64,000 nt of DNA, taken from the NCBI GenBank assembly GCA_021613535.1, contig CP075497.1:8928001-8992000 (forward strand). The letters are read 5' to 3'. Both the position numbers and the translations under genes were made by a program. The number at the start of each line of letters is the position of its first letter. Position 1 is the first letter of the stretch. The stretch is from Adineta vaga. Its lineage: Eukaryota; Rotifera. Shown piece by piece: positions 37,499-48,620 of the stretch. The notes under the pieces are model-generated. The model was not told the DNA's origin and did not search any database. It worked only from the letters and a program-made list of their open reading frames with translations.

Positions 37499-39868
37499 TC
37501 ATTCCCATTCAGTTGTAGCTAAAAGTAAAAGTAATAAAGACACTAAAATTTATAAGCTTTTAACGACTTTTACCTGGTGGCTTCGATGTTAAATCATATA
37601 AAACTCGACTAATGCCCGGAACATTTGTTTTAATTGTTTGACATATTTCATCTAACATATCAAGAGGAAATGTTTCTCCCGGTACAGCTGGTCTTCCAGT
37701 CATGAAATCTTTGGTAAGAAATGTGCGTAGAACAACTGAATGTTGAGAACTAAAGATTTTTTCATTCGGATTTGATTGTACTTCTCTGTCAAATTCAACT
37801 GGTATTAAAACAACTGGCATTTGACTAATTGAACTATAAGCACCATGACGTTTCATAATCACCATTGCATGATAATCACAAGCCCGAGCTTTATCGATTA
37901 TATCAGGTGTTAATGTAGTATGAGTAACTTGTGAAACCTCTACATCAGAAATTTTCTTACCCTAAACGAAATACTATGGAAGTCAAATAGGGAAAAAAAG
38001 TCGAATTTGAATAAATTACAAGAATATAAACAACACGGTTGATATGATGACATGCTTTGGTTATCATTCGAGCAAGAGTAAATAAATCATTCCAATTAGG
38101 TTGATCATTATTAGAACTAATAGCCGCAGCAAAACTATAAGTACGAGCATCACCTTGTACACCAACACTGCGAATCTATTTCAAAGGAGTAGAAGAAAAC
38201 TTTCCGTTAGATTTTCATCTAATACTGGAAAATAAACCTACTGGTAATAAAACAGAGGCATAATCATGTCGATCTGTTGTTGTCAACGTTTTCAAAAGTA
38301 TTTTTTCATTATCTGTAAATATATTATCTAATACAGATAATGATGAATCTTTCGTTGCATAGTTAAGAATTGATTTCAATAAATGTTGAGTTGATGAAAA
38401 TGTTTCAATAGGCATATATGGTTGATCAGTACATAATATTCGTATGGCTAAACCGGGCCCTGGAAATGGATGCCGATAGATAACATCAGAATGAAGTCCT
38501 AATGTTACACCAATTTGTCGAACTTCATCTTTATGAAAATCTTTCAATGGTTCAATAACACGATTAAGTTTACGTAATTGACGTACCATTGGTGAATCAT
38601 TGTGATGCGTTTTAATCGCATCTGCATGTCCACTTTGACATGCAAGATGTGATGCACTTTCAATTAAATCAGGTCTTAATGTTCCTTGTGCTAGAATAAT
38701 ATCATCAAATGTATAATTATTATCGCGGAGAAATTCTTGAACAACTTTAATAAATGTATCGCCAATTATTTTACGTTTATGTTCAGGATCAATTTCTTCA
38801 TTTAATGGTAAAGTTTCTTCAAGTAAAATATCAGCATCTGTTAAACTTAGAAAATTTGTTGACATTGATGCACGTCGTTGTGTGGATGTCGATGATATTT
38901 CATTCGATGATTGACTTACTTTACTTTTTACATAAGTTTTCGCGTGAGCAAAACGTTGACTAGCATCGAGATAATTAACTGTAGCAAATTGTGATAAAGT
39001 TTCACGAATTTCTTTACTTTCATCTTGTCGTAAAAAACCATTGTCTATACTAACAAGTTTGACTTGTTCTGATGGTAATGCACGTGTTAAAAGAGCTGCA
39101 CAAACACTACTATCCACACCACCACTGCATAGAACAAAAACAGGTTGATCTTTAACAAACGATCGAATTGTACCGAATGATTCTTCTATACGACAACCCA
39201 TTGTAAATGTTGCGCGACAATGAGCAATTTCAAAAAGAAAATTCTTGAATATTTCTACACCATTATCTGTTAAATCAACCTAAATGATACAAATATAACA
39301 ATCATAGACATCATCATTGATATTTATTTACTTCTGGATGAAATTGAACACCATAGATAGGTTTATCTTTATCAGCACATGCCACAATAAAAGAATCACT
39401 TGTACCAATACTAACTAAATTCTTTCCAAGTTGTCCAATACTATCACCATGTGTCAATAGAACATTTTCAACTTTGTTCATATTTTTAAATAGAAGACAA
39501 TCGGTAACATTCAATTCGACTTGAAATTGTCCATCTTCTCGTACTGATTGTCGTACAATAATTCCACCGCGTTGTTTATTTAACATTTGTAAACCATAAC
39601 AAATACCTAGGATTGGTAGACCACATTCAAATAATTTAGGATCATAATAAACAGGATTTGAATCATTGACTGATCCTGGACTACCCGATATGATAATTGC
39701 TTTATATTGTTTTGAAAGTAATTCATCAACGGAGATTTGTAATGGAACAAGTTCTGAATAAACAGAAAGTTCACGTATTCGACGATCAATCACTTTAGCA
39801 TATTGTGATCCAGCATCCAGTATCGCTACTTTATCATAATAATCGGAATGTTGTTGAACGTCAGTCAT
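37499..39868 (-). CDS. GMPS: GMP synthase (glutamine-hydrolysing)
   Basis: A multi-exon minus-strand gene; first exon 39868-39332, last 37518-37499. The N-terminal class I glutamine amidotransferase has VAILDAGSQYAKVIDRRIRE, the nucleophile GICYGLQ and the catalytic pair in GVQFHPEV. The ATP pyrophosphatase half has the P-loop LCSGGVDSSVCAALL, then IDNGFLR, LAQGTLRPDLIES, and HPFPGPGLAIRIL. The C-terminus ends in SKPPATTEWE, almost the human ending. The enzyme converts XMP to GMP in the cytosol using glutamine-derived ammonia. An insertion in the region of LDASQRF and LSLTDADILL is Ser-rich; animal GMPS also carries an insert in this region. Spliced frame around LLP then IRSVGVQGDARTYSF was checked. 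Confidence 0.95.
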
Positions 39869-40294
39869 TTGATTCTTTCGATAATTGTCTAAAAGAACAG
39901 GTGTAGTAGAGCGTATACATGTTTAAAATTTCTGACTATGAAATATTTATTTCCATAAGAAAGAAAAAAGCAATTTATCTATGAAGAGAGATTCTTCACA
40001 ATTAATGAAATAGTATTGATATAGATATATGAGAAAACGAACGAAACATGAAAATTTGAAAACAACATGAACAACAAGTAAAGAAAATGTATTGAATACT
40101 TTTCATTGTAAATAGCCTAATTTTCGATGAATATTTCACTGAATTTTCTTTTCTTTCAAAGACAAACGAACAATATAAAAATGAGTAGCAATGTGTATAT
40201 TTCAATTTCATAGAAAAAAGACAATACCACAAACAGTTATCACAAATAAAGAAAAAGAACAAACAGATAAACACATATATCTAACGACTTTATA
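39869..40294. other. intergenic between TBCC and GMPS
   Basis: Head-to-tail spacer on the minus strand, AT-rich. TTCTTTTAG ends about 24 bases before the GMPS start on the minus strand, again an acceptor-like signal. No gene is seen. Confidence 0.5.
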
Positions 40295-40930
40295 TCAGAA
40301 ATGATGTCTAGAAACATCAAGTGACCAGCCTTTTCGCTCGTCTTCTTCAATAGTTTCCCAATTTGGTGAATGAACACCTGGTGTCATATGATTAAAATCT
40401 AAAACCTTATTCCAATAATCAATTGCCCAAATAAGACCACTTTGAACAATATCTCGTTGTTTAGATTTATACTCCACAGTGTATGGAGCAAATCGACAAT
40501 GATGACATCCTTCAATAATTGGTTGTGCACTAATATGAACATAGAAATCACATTCGTCACTTGTATGAATATTTAATTGTTGACAAGCTAGAGCAAATTC
40601 ACATTGATGACATTCATCAATATTAACTGATTTGGAACATGGACCGACAATGAGAACACAACCATGAAGATTTTTAATTTGTAATGATGATGGAATACCT
40701 TTAAGAAAGATTTCACAATGTTCTAAATTTTCAATAGCAACATCTTTTCCATTGACTTGATCAGATTCAAATTGAATAAATTCATCATGTTTATTAGTAA
40801 CATTAACCATATTCTTCGACATAGAACTGACTTGATCATTCATTAAAAATCTAGTAGATGTTTCATGAAATTCTATGTTCATTTTGATTTGCTCTTGTTC
40901 ATCTTGACTACTTTCACCAATCTGTTCCAT
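40295..40930 (-). CDS. TBCC: tubulin-binding cofactor C, short form (C-CAP/TBCC domain)
   Basis: One exon, 211 residues. Residues about 60-160 form the beta-helical C-CAP/TBCC domain: IENLEHCEIFLKG, IKNLHGCVLIVGPCSKSVNI, CEFALACQQLNIHTSDECDF and FAPYTVEY. The end matches TBCC well: WNKVLDFNH, SPNWETIEEDER. TBCC is the GTPase-activating component of the tubulin-folding supercomplex (cofactors C, D, E) that releases alpha/beta-tubulin dimers. The catalytic Arg that vertebrate TBCC carries in this domain cannot be assigned with certainty by eye. The protein lacks the ~150-residue N-terminal helical (spectrin-like) part of human TBCC (346 residues). TTATTTTACAG ends three bases before the ATG, so upstream exons could be missed, but nothing TBCC-like is visible upstream. 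Confidence 0.85.
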   Translation of the reverse strand: MEQIGESSQDEQEQIKMNIEFHETSTRFLMNDQVSSMSKNMVNVTNKHDEFIQFESDQVNGKDVAIENLEHCEIFLKGIPSSLQIKNLHGCVLIVGPCSKSVNIDECHQCEFALACQQLNIHTSDECDFYVHISAQPIIEGCHHCRFAPYTVEYKSKQRDIVQSGLIWAIDYWNKVLDFNHMTPGVHSPNWETIEEDERKGWSLDVSRHHF

Positions 40931-41751
40931 GATCTGTAAAATAACTAAATTGAAAGAAAATGTACTGTATGCCTCGTTATTATAAAATAGTTCGTATAAA
41001 TATTAACAATATTTAAGGTTTCTGAGTCACTAAAGAGTGGGTGTATCATTTTCTCATCGTCTATATGTAGAAAAAAGGTGTCAAGTAAGCGATTGATTGT
41101 GTGAGTGCAAGACTGTCTTTTGTCCTTGAATGATCAAATGATTGGAAATAGGAGGGGAAAAAAGTAATTATTGACTCATGACGTCTTTTCGTGGCTTCGA
41201 ACAGACTTTTCTTCTTCAGTAACAAATATTTCATTGGACAATCATATTCACCAATTATGTTCTTCACGCATTGATCGATCAATGTATAAAATTTTGATTT
41301 CTCTCTCTCTCTCTCTTCCCCTTCCCACATGATGTCAAGTCATTTTGAAAAGCGGAAATATATACAAGAAAAAAAAATATTATTCATTTTTACTTCTTAT
41401 ACAACTGAAAAGTTCTGATTTTCGAGGAACTCATCGAAATAATTTCGTCGAAAATTTCTAATACTAAATTCTCAAGAAATGAATAACATTTTTTTGACAA
41501 TAGTAAATAAATAAATATATCTTGTGAGAGCAACTGATTATATAATCATCTGAACAATCACTAGCGGCATCACATAAGAGACATCTATGTATTCGCTATC
41601 AATTCCAGAAACGAGTAATAGCAAATGAAAATTTATATGAAATACAAAGATTAGTCATTGGGAAAAGATTTGAGAGTGCAACAAAAGGGAAGAAAATTAT
41701 CTTCTTTTATTCATTTTCAGCTGCACGTAAGAATATCTCAGACTTCGAATT
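40931..41751. other. divergent promoter region TBCC/RRN3
   Basis: Lies between divergent TBCC and RRN3. It contains a CT repeat near 41300-41318. No gene is recognised. TCATTTTCAG ends at 41720, 31 bases before the RRN3 start, like a splice acceptor. Confidence 0.5.
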
Positions 41752-44467
41752 ATGCTGCAGACAATCCCTATTGATCAAGTTAAAGAAGCACTTGATCAAT
41801 TTAGTAAAGTATATTTTGAAAAAAGATTGAAATTTCACAATAAAAATGACATCTTTCTCAATCTTATAGGGACAGAAGTATTTGTATAATACTTTAACAA
41901 CAACTATTAAAGACAATCAAACCAATGTAAATGAATTTTCTTTCATATTAAGAAAACGAAAGAATTTTGATTTTTCTGTTCTAGGAAATATGGTTTATTC
42001 ATCTATTAGATGAATTACGTGATAATGTGGATTTATTTGAGAATTCTAATGAACAATTTCTGGATTTTTTACAAGTTCGATTTTCGATTGAATTTCTAAT
42101 CGTTGACTTTTTCTTTTCATGCATTTAGTTACAAATTGATTGGTCAAAACAATCAAAAACTGTCCTGGATACATTTCGAGCATTTCAAATTAATCTGATT
42201 TCATGCAATACCAAACATGCCCAACGTTATTTAAGCTTTTTATTTACAATTTTTACGATACCAGGTATGTATTGTATTCAAATAACAAAAAAAATATCGT
42301 CTTATTAATCTTGTGTTTGAAATCTATCGAATTCTTCTAGAACTTGCAAATATTCGTCTTCCACTTCATGATTTTGCTCATGAAACTTTGGAACAACTTG
42401 TTCTTATCGTTCCATTGTATGTATTTTATAGAGTAAATGAATATTATGAAAATGAAAATTTCGTTTAAGAGCATCAACGCTTCTATGTGCGATTGCTGAA
42501 CAACAATTTCCGTTTATGACAAAGGAAATTACAATTCAAATATCTTATGTGAAAAATTTACTTCGATCTTTATCTTATTTATCTATTCAACGTTTACGTT
42601 TTCTTGAAATAATTCTTTCGAAACTACTCCGTCTCGATGTAAATTTCTTAGTCTTAAAAATCAATTCAATCTTGTTGTATTTTTATTCCAAAGGTTCATG
42701 CTTCTCGTCAAGATATTATTCGTGAAGAAAAATCGAGTATTGAAACAGAACTTGTCTTTTCTCTTGAACAACTTGATACGAATGATAATGCGAGCAATAC
42801 AATGAAACATGATCAAGCTGATAAACTTGATTGTCTTATGTTCGTGATGTTTGAATATATCAATAGTGTATGTCTTGGGAATGGTAAATGATTTCTAAAA
42901 GATAAAAATAAAAACAATATTCATCGATTCTATTCTAGGAACAGTGAATTATGAACAAACAAAATCTTTATTTCGTGATCTGTTAATGATATTTAATAAG
43001 ATTTTATTACCAACACATGATTCATCTCATGTACAATTCTTACTATTTTATATTTGTAGTTTTCATACAGTAATTATTCAAAAACCAAAAGACCATTCAT
43101 TTTAGTTTTCTTTATTCGAAAATTCTGTTTTTCTCTTCTAGGATTTTAGTGATGAATTTATGAATAATTGTTGGAAAACATTCGTATCACCATCAGTATC
43201 GATGACATTTCGACAAGCATCCATTTGCTATTTATGTAGTTTAATTGCTCGTGCGAAATATATACCAATCAGGTAAATATTTATTCTAATGATAAACTAA
43301 TATCATCAAAGAATATTCGTTCAGATCAGCATTAAATATTACACAATTGATGGTAGATTGGTTACAAACATATGTTAGTACAACAGAAACAAATAGTGGA
43401 AATGCAAATCCAAATCGTCATTTACCATTCTATGCGATATGTCAAGCTGTTCTTTATATATTTATCTATCGACATCAAGAAATCGCTCGTCTACCTGATG
43501 GTAAATAAATATTGACGAGAAAAACAACTATTTTCTAAATCAGATATTTTTTACCTTTTTATTCATATTTATTGAAGATGACATTTCATGACATTTTGCT
43601 AGAATGAATAATGTCATTACACTTGTGCAATTACATTAATAATCAAGATGACAATTATGAATCATTGTTAGAGAATTTTATGGTTTTTCCTTTTTAGGTA
43701 TTGAAATTGTATTAAGATGGAGAATAGGACGTGTCATATCTTCTGAATTGAATCCATTGAAATATTGTTTACCAGCTATTACACTTCGATTTGCTCAATT
43801 AGCCAGGTAAATCATCAATTCGAAACGTTTTTCATATTCTTCATTTCATTTTTTAGAAACTATCAAATTGTTTTCTGTTATTCAATTATTGAAACAAACA
43901 ATCGTTATTCATTACCGGAAACATTCTCAACGAATGATTATCAAAATGGAAATCTACCATCTAATATTCTCTATTCATATTTTCCATTTGATCCATATGT
44001 ATTAAAACGATCTTTAGTTTTCATTCAACCAATTTATAATGATTATCGAGATGAAAATGATGATTCACATATGGGCAAAGATTCCGACGACAATGACGTA
44101 AGTGTTTTATTATATAAATATGATTAAATACATAGTACAAATCAATATTGACTTGAATGAATAAGGCACTACTCACTAAGTGTAATAGTTTGATGACTCC
44201 GATTGAATTCTGTTTTTTTCTTTTTAGCGTCAAGAGATTGATGATTCAGATGATGTTTTAACTTCAATGATGATGAGTACTACACCTGGTAGTTCAGATT
44301 CACTTGATCATTTACCAATCACAACAATGTCAACATCATTTAAAAACTCTCGAAATCCTCCATCAGTTTTACCATTTGGTCGTTCACCTGGCTTTCGGAA
44401 TTATCAACTGACACTTCATATTTTTTTTTCTATACCTAGTCATTCATTCCATACTTTCTACTCATAA
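41752..44467 (+). CDS. RRN3: RNA polymerase I-specific initiation factor RRN3 (TIF-IA)
   Basis: A multi-exon gene of HEAT-repeat character. Recognisable RRN3 features are QRYLSFLFTIFTIP, the central stretch KLDCLMFVMFEYINS, then FRQASICYLCSLIARAKYIP, HLPFYAICQAVLYIFIYRH, LNPLKYCLPAI and SYFPFDPYVLKRSLVFIQPIY. The acidic run after DYRDENDD and the Ser/Thr-rich C-terminus match the family layout. RRN3 binds phosphorylated RNA polymerase I and recruits it to the rDNA promoter in the nucleolus. The start MLQTIPIDQVKEALDQ is the first ATG after an acceptor-like site; an earlier coding exon cannot be excluded because human RRN3 has a longer N-terminus. Intron length is mostly below 70 bases. The gene converges on the sorting nexin. 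Confidence 0.88.
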
Positions 44468-44893
44468 TATTACTTTAACGTAATGTTTCTGTCATTGTCT
44501 CTTGGTCAAAGTTCTTCTACGCAGAGAGATATTGTTGAACGTTGTTTTTTTAATAAAGAAAAAAACCGACAGGATGGATAGAATATTCACAAATATAGAA
44601 AAATAATATTTCATACATACAATAAATAGAGATGAATTACCGACTAAACGGATAGAATCATGTGGAAACGAAAATGTTGTGTGTGTGTGTGTTTCTCTCT
44701 TTCTCTTTCTATAAACGTGGACAAATAGAAAACAACAACAACAACCGAACGAATGAATTATGATCACGAAAGAACAAAGCACCAGACAAAAAAGAAAATT
44801 AAAATAAACGAAACTGAAATCGAACAAGAGAAAAATAAGCATGCAGATTAGAAAATGATATCAGTTGTTTATTCATAAAAAATTTTTAATTAT
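44468..44893. other. 3' region between convergent genes
   Basis: Holds the 3' ends of RRN3 and the SNX9-type gene, with a TG repeat at about 44676-44691 followed by a CT-rich run. No gene is seen. Confidence 0.5.
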
Positions 44894-47800
44894 TTATTTG
44901 AATGTTGCTGAAGCTTCACGTAATTCTCCAGCGATCTATAAAAACAAATGAAAAACTAAGTAATAAATAATCGAAATATTTACTTTTTCATAAAATTGTA
45001 TTTGTTCATCAACGACGTTTTTCAGATATTCATTAAGATCCTTAACTTTTTGTTTTTGAAAAAAATTTATTTCAGCTAATACAACATGATTAAGATCATG
45101 AGCACGACGAGCAGCATCGCTAACATCTATTCCACGTTGCTGAACAGTTTTCATGAAATCTGATGCACTCTATTCAAAAGAAAAGAAAAGAAAATAAATG
45201 ATTTCTTTTATCATGAAGATTTTGTCTCTTACTCGTTGAATACTTAATATAGATGGAAAACAAGCAAGAAGTCCAATATATTCTTGAATACGTTCGTTAA
45301 AGTCTCGAAGACCTTCACTTCCCTAAATGAAACCATGTAAACGTTTGTAAAACTATTCAAATCGTGTACAATCTTTCACATACTTTAATTTTATATAATT
45401 CAGCTATTCCACCATAAGATCCACTAATTTTTTGTATTGAATTCGAAAGTTCTTTATTGCCTGGCGTTGTTGTATCGCTCTGAACAGCAGTATGAACTTT
45501 AGAGAATAATTCACTCATTTTTTGAATATCTCGTTCATAGACTTCCGTATGTCGTTCGATATATTTCGCTAAACCTTGATTAAGATTTTTAAAGTGTGAT
45601 TCAAGAGATGGTTGTTGATGAACAAAGGCATCAATTTGTGAATGACTGAATAGAAATCAATATTACTCATTTAAATTGTTGGTTAGAAAAAAATAATAAA
45701 AGACTTCATACATTTTAACTTCATCTATTCTTGTTTCTTTGATAGTAACACATTGAAGCCATGGTGCATCACGAAATTCATCTTTTTCACTTTTTCGTTT
45801 TCCTGCTTTCCAATCCTAATACCATTAAAGAAACAAAAACATCTTGTTTCATCTCTTATTACATTCAATATTTACTATGTTACCTTCTTATTCTTTTCAC
45901 TAGAATCACATGAAATAAAATGGAAAACAGGAAATGATGCACAAAGTACAGGATGATGACATATACGATTAAGCCATAATTCAAGTTGTCGTCGACGTTC
46001 ATCAATAAATTCCTGTTCAAATCGTCCTATAAAAGGAGTCATAAATATCTAGTTTTTGTATTCATAAATCTTACCTGCTATTTGTTTGCCAGGTAAAGGT
46101 GGAATACAAATAAACCGAAATTTATTAACAAGTTGTTCATGTAACCAATCAAATTGTTTATAACGTCTTCCAACAATACGACTGTCTGGAATCTAAATAA
46201 AATCAAGATATACTTTTCGTATATAACAAAAAGAAGTTGCAATTCTTTACTTGTGCTTGAAATTTATATTCCATAAATGCTTTTAATCCACCTAATTTCG
46301 ATCCTTTGGATGTTTCTTCAAATTTAACACTAAATGGTGGTATACGAGGATTAGGTGACCAACAAACACCACCTTCTCGTTCATCATACTTAATAAAAAG
46401 AAAATATAAAATTATTCAATTCATCATTTGAATTCTTACAGTTATGTCAACATGTTCCTCTGTTGCTTTTCCTTTGACACCATTTAATAAATAATTATCT
46501 AAGCCATGTTTATCAAAAAATCTAAATAGACAAATAAATAAACACTCAGTTTTATTCGATAGTCATCTTTATTTACCGTGCTCGAGGGGGACCTTTTATT
46601 GTTTCACCACCAACCATTGAACTTCGAACTTGATTCGATAATGTTGAATGGATCGGTAACTGAAAAGTTGAATTCAAATAAAACGTATATAGATGATTAG
46701 TAAATTTTTGTCAAGAAAAAAGCAATATGAGAATAGTGCATGCAATAACTCACACAACACAAATACAATAATGCAATAATACAAGGGACAAATGAGATTT
46801 TCTCAACTAACCGTAGTTGTGATATTTACTGAAGACTGTTTTATTTGCTGAAATATTAGCAGTTATTATCTTCTATCTATCTCATGAGAAATCGAAAACA
46901 AAATGAATACTTACAGTATGTAAATTTGTGTTATTTGGTGGAGCTGTAGGATATTCCGAATCACTAAAACTATCATCAGAATCTGTATCTTTTTTTGATA
47001 ATTGACGATTTGTCTAAATGAAAAGAAAAAAAGATTAGATATTTGTCATAGAAAAAAACTAAGTAATTGAGCGATAAACAATCAAGAGCAGAACTATATG
47101 GACTAATAAAATTACAATGATTTCGATTGGATGATTAGATAGAATTTGAATCTTGAGCGGAATGCTATTTGAGCATGAATGTTAGACCTCTTCGGAATGT
47201 TTATGTTTTTCTTTGAATTTTTTTGGTTTTCGTGATAAAGTGAAGAGTTTAAGAAAATCGTTCGATTTTTTCGTTTTCATTGTGGGTAAAAGTTCTTCGG
47301 GCATTGAATTTGTATATTTTAATTTCGTTGAAGTCGAGCCAGGAGTATGATTATTTGAGGCTGTTTGATTCGTTATCGAACGAGTCAATGAATGTGCATT
47401 TTCGTAAGTACAAATGGACGTTTGTGATTGTAATGATGTTGGGACTAAAAAGTCATTCGACAGTGTTGTTTGTTCGGGAAAATTCATTTTATGAAATGTA
47501 TTTGTTGGTGTTGATGTTTTTGGAAGTGTAACATACCATTCTTCCGAATGATCACCGAATGAATTCTTTTTCTCTGTTGAATTTTCGATATGAACGAAAT
47601 CTTGATTCATTTGTACATCCATTACAGTTATGTATTCATCATGTATATTATCTGATACAGTCTGAGTATGAAATGAATTAATATCTAATTCTGAAGGAGA
47701 TTTCGATGGTTGAATAGATTTATTCAAGTTTTGCTTAACTACGAACTATTCGAACCATTGGAATAGATGATTCGTTAGAATAAGAAATATATATGTGTAT

Positions 47801-48297
47801 CTAAGAATTGTATGTAGCTTACATTAGTTAATGCTAGTGGTGGTGATGATGGCCATGCTGATGTTTCTTGGGATTGCCAATTATTCGTATATGTCGCCGG
47901 ATTCATATATTGATGTTGATCATACGGCGGTGGTGGATAAGTAGATTGTGACGTATTATTATTGCTACTGAGTACATCGAGATTTGGATAATTATTATTT
48001 GTATGAGAAAATGTCGATAAAGCTGGTGGTGGTTCATTTGGTTCTGGTGGATCAACTAAAGCTTCAACATAATTTTCCGGAATGACACCAACTTGTCCAT
48101 AAGAACTTTTTGCAAACCTTATTAGTTTTAATGATGAAAATTGAATCGATCATTTACAAAATATCATCTTACCACCATCCATGTCCAGCCGTATTTGAGG
48201 TTATCGTAAGGATTTCATTTGCCTTAAAACTTAATTCATTTGGACCTTCGGCAACAAAATCGTAGAGTGCACGTGCTTTGAATTCACTATTAGACAT
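44894..48297 (-). CDS. SNX9: SNX9-family sorting nexin (SH3-PX-BAR)
   Basis: A multi-exon minus-strand gene. The N-terminus MSNSEFKARALYDFVAEGP with KSSYGQVGVIPENYVE is an SH3 domain. A long Pro/Ser/Asn-rich region follows, including one large exon around 47180-47740. The PX domain has YKFQAQIPDSRIVGRRYKQF, LHEQLVNKFRFICIPPLP and ICHHPVLCAS; next WKAGKRKSEKDEF. The BAR helices end in FYEKIAGELREASATFK. SNX9, 18 and 33 couple PI(4,5)P2-rich membrane curvature with dynamin and N-WASP in clathrin-mediated endocytosis. The domain order and C-terminus fit the family well; which vertebrate paralogue is closest is not decided. The gene shares a 323-base divergent promoter with the KIF13-type kinesin. 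Confidence 0.9.
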
Positions 48298-48620
48298 ATT
48301 CTCACGTATAGAATATAGACATTTAATCTAAATCAACAAGAATCTGAGTAAAGGACGTCAATGAGAAAAATAATCGGAGAGGAAGAAGAAAAGGTAGACA
48401 ATTGTTCGTGGGGGAGAAGAAGGAAAAAAAAGCAATGCCCAATGAGTCATTTGAAAACAAAATTTTCTATTTGTTGATTTATTGACTAATCAATGAACAG
48501 ATATGACGAACAATGAATAATTGTAATTGATATAGTAGTTTAGTAGCTGTGTATGTATATTCGATACTAGAAGATTGTTTTTAAAGTTTCATAGAATAGT
48601 TTTGATTATTTCAAAATCGA
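48298..48620. promoter_or_regulatory. candidate bidirectional promoter, SNX9-type/KIF13-type
   Basis: The 323 bases separate two start codons that point away from each other, so both promoters and 5' leaders must fit here. On the minus strand TTGATTTAG lies about 36 bases before the SNX9 ATG and is followed by a short upstream reading frame (ATG TCT ATA then TGA). Confidence 0.5.
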
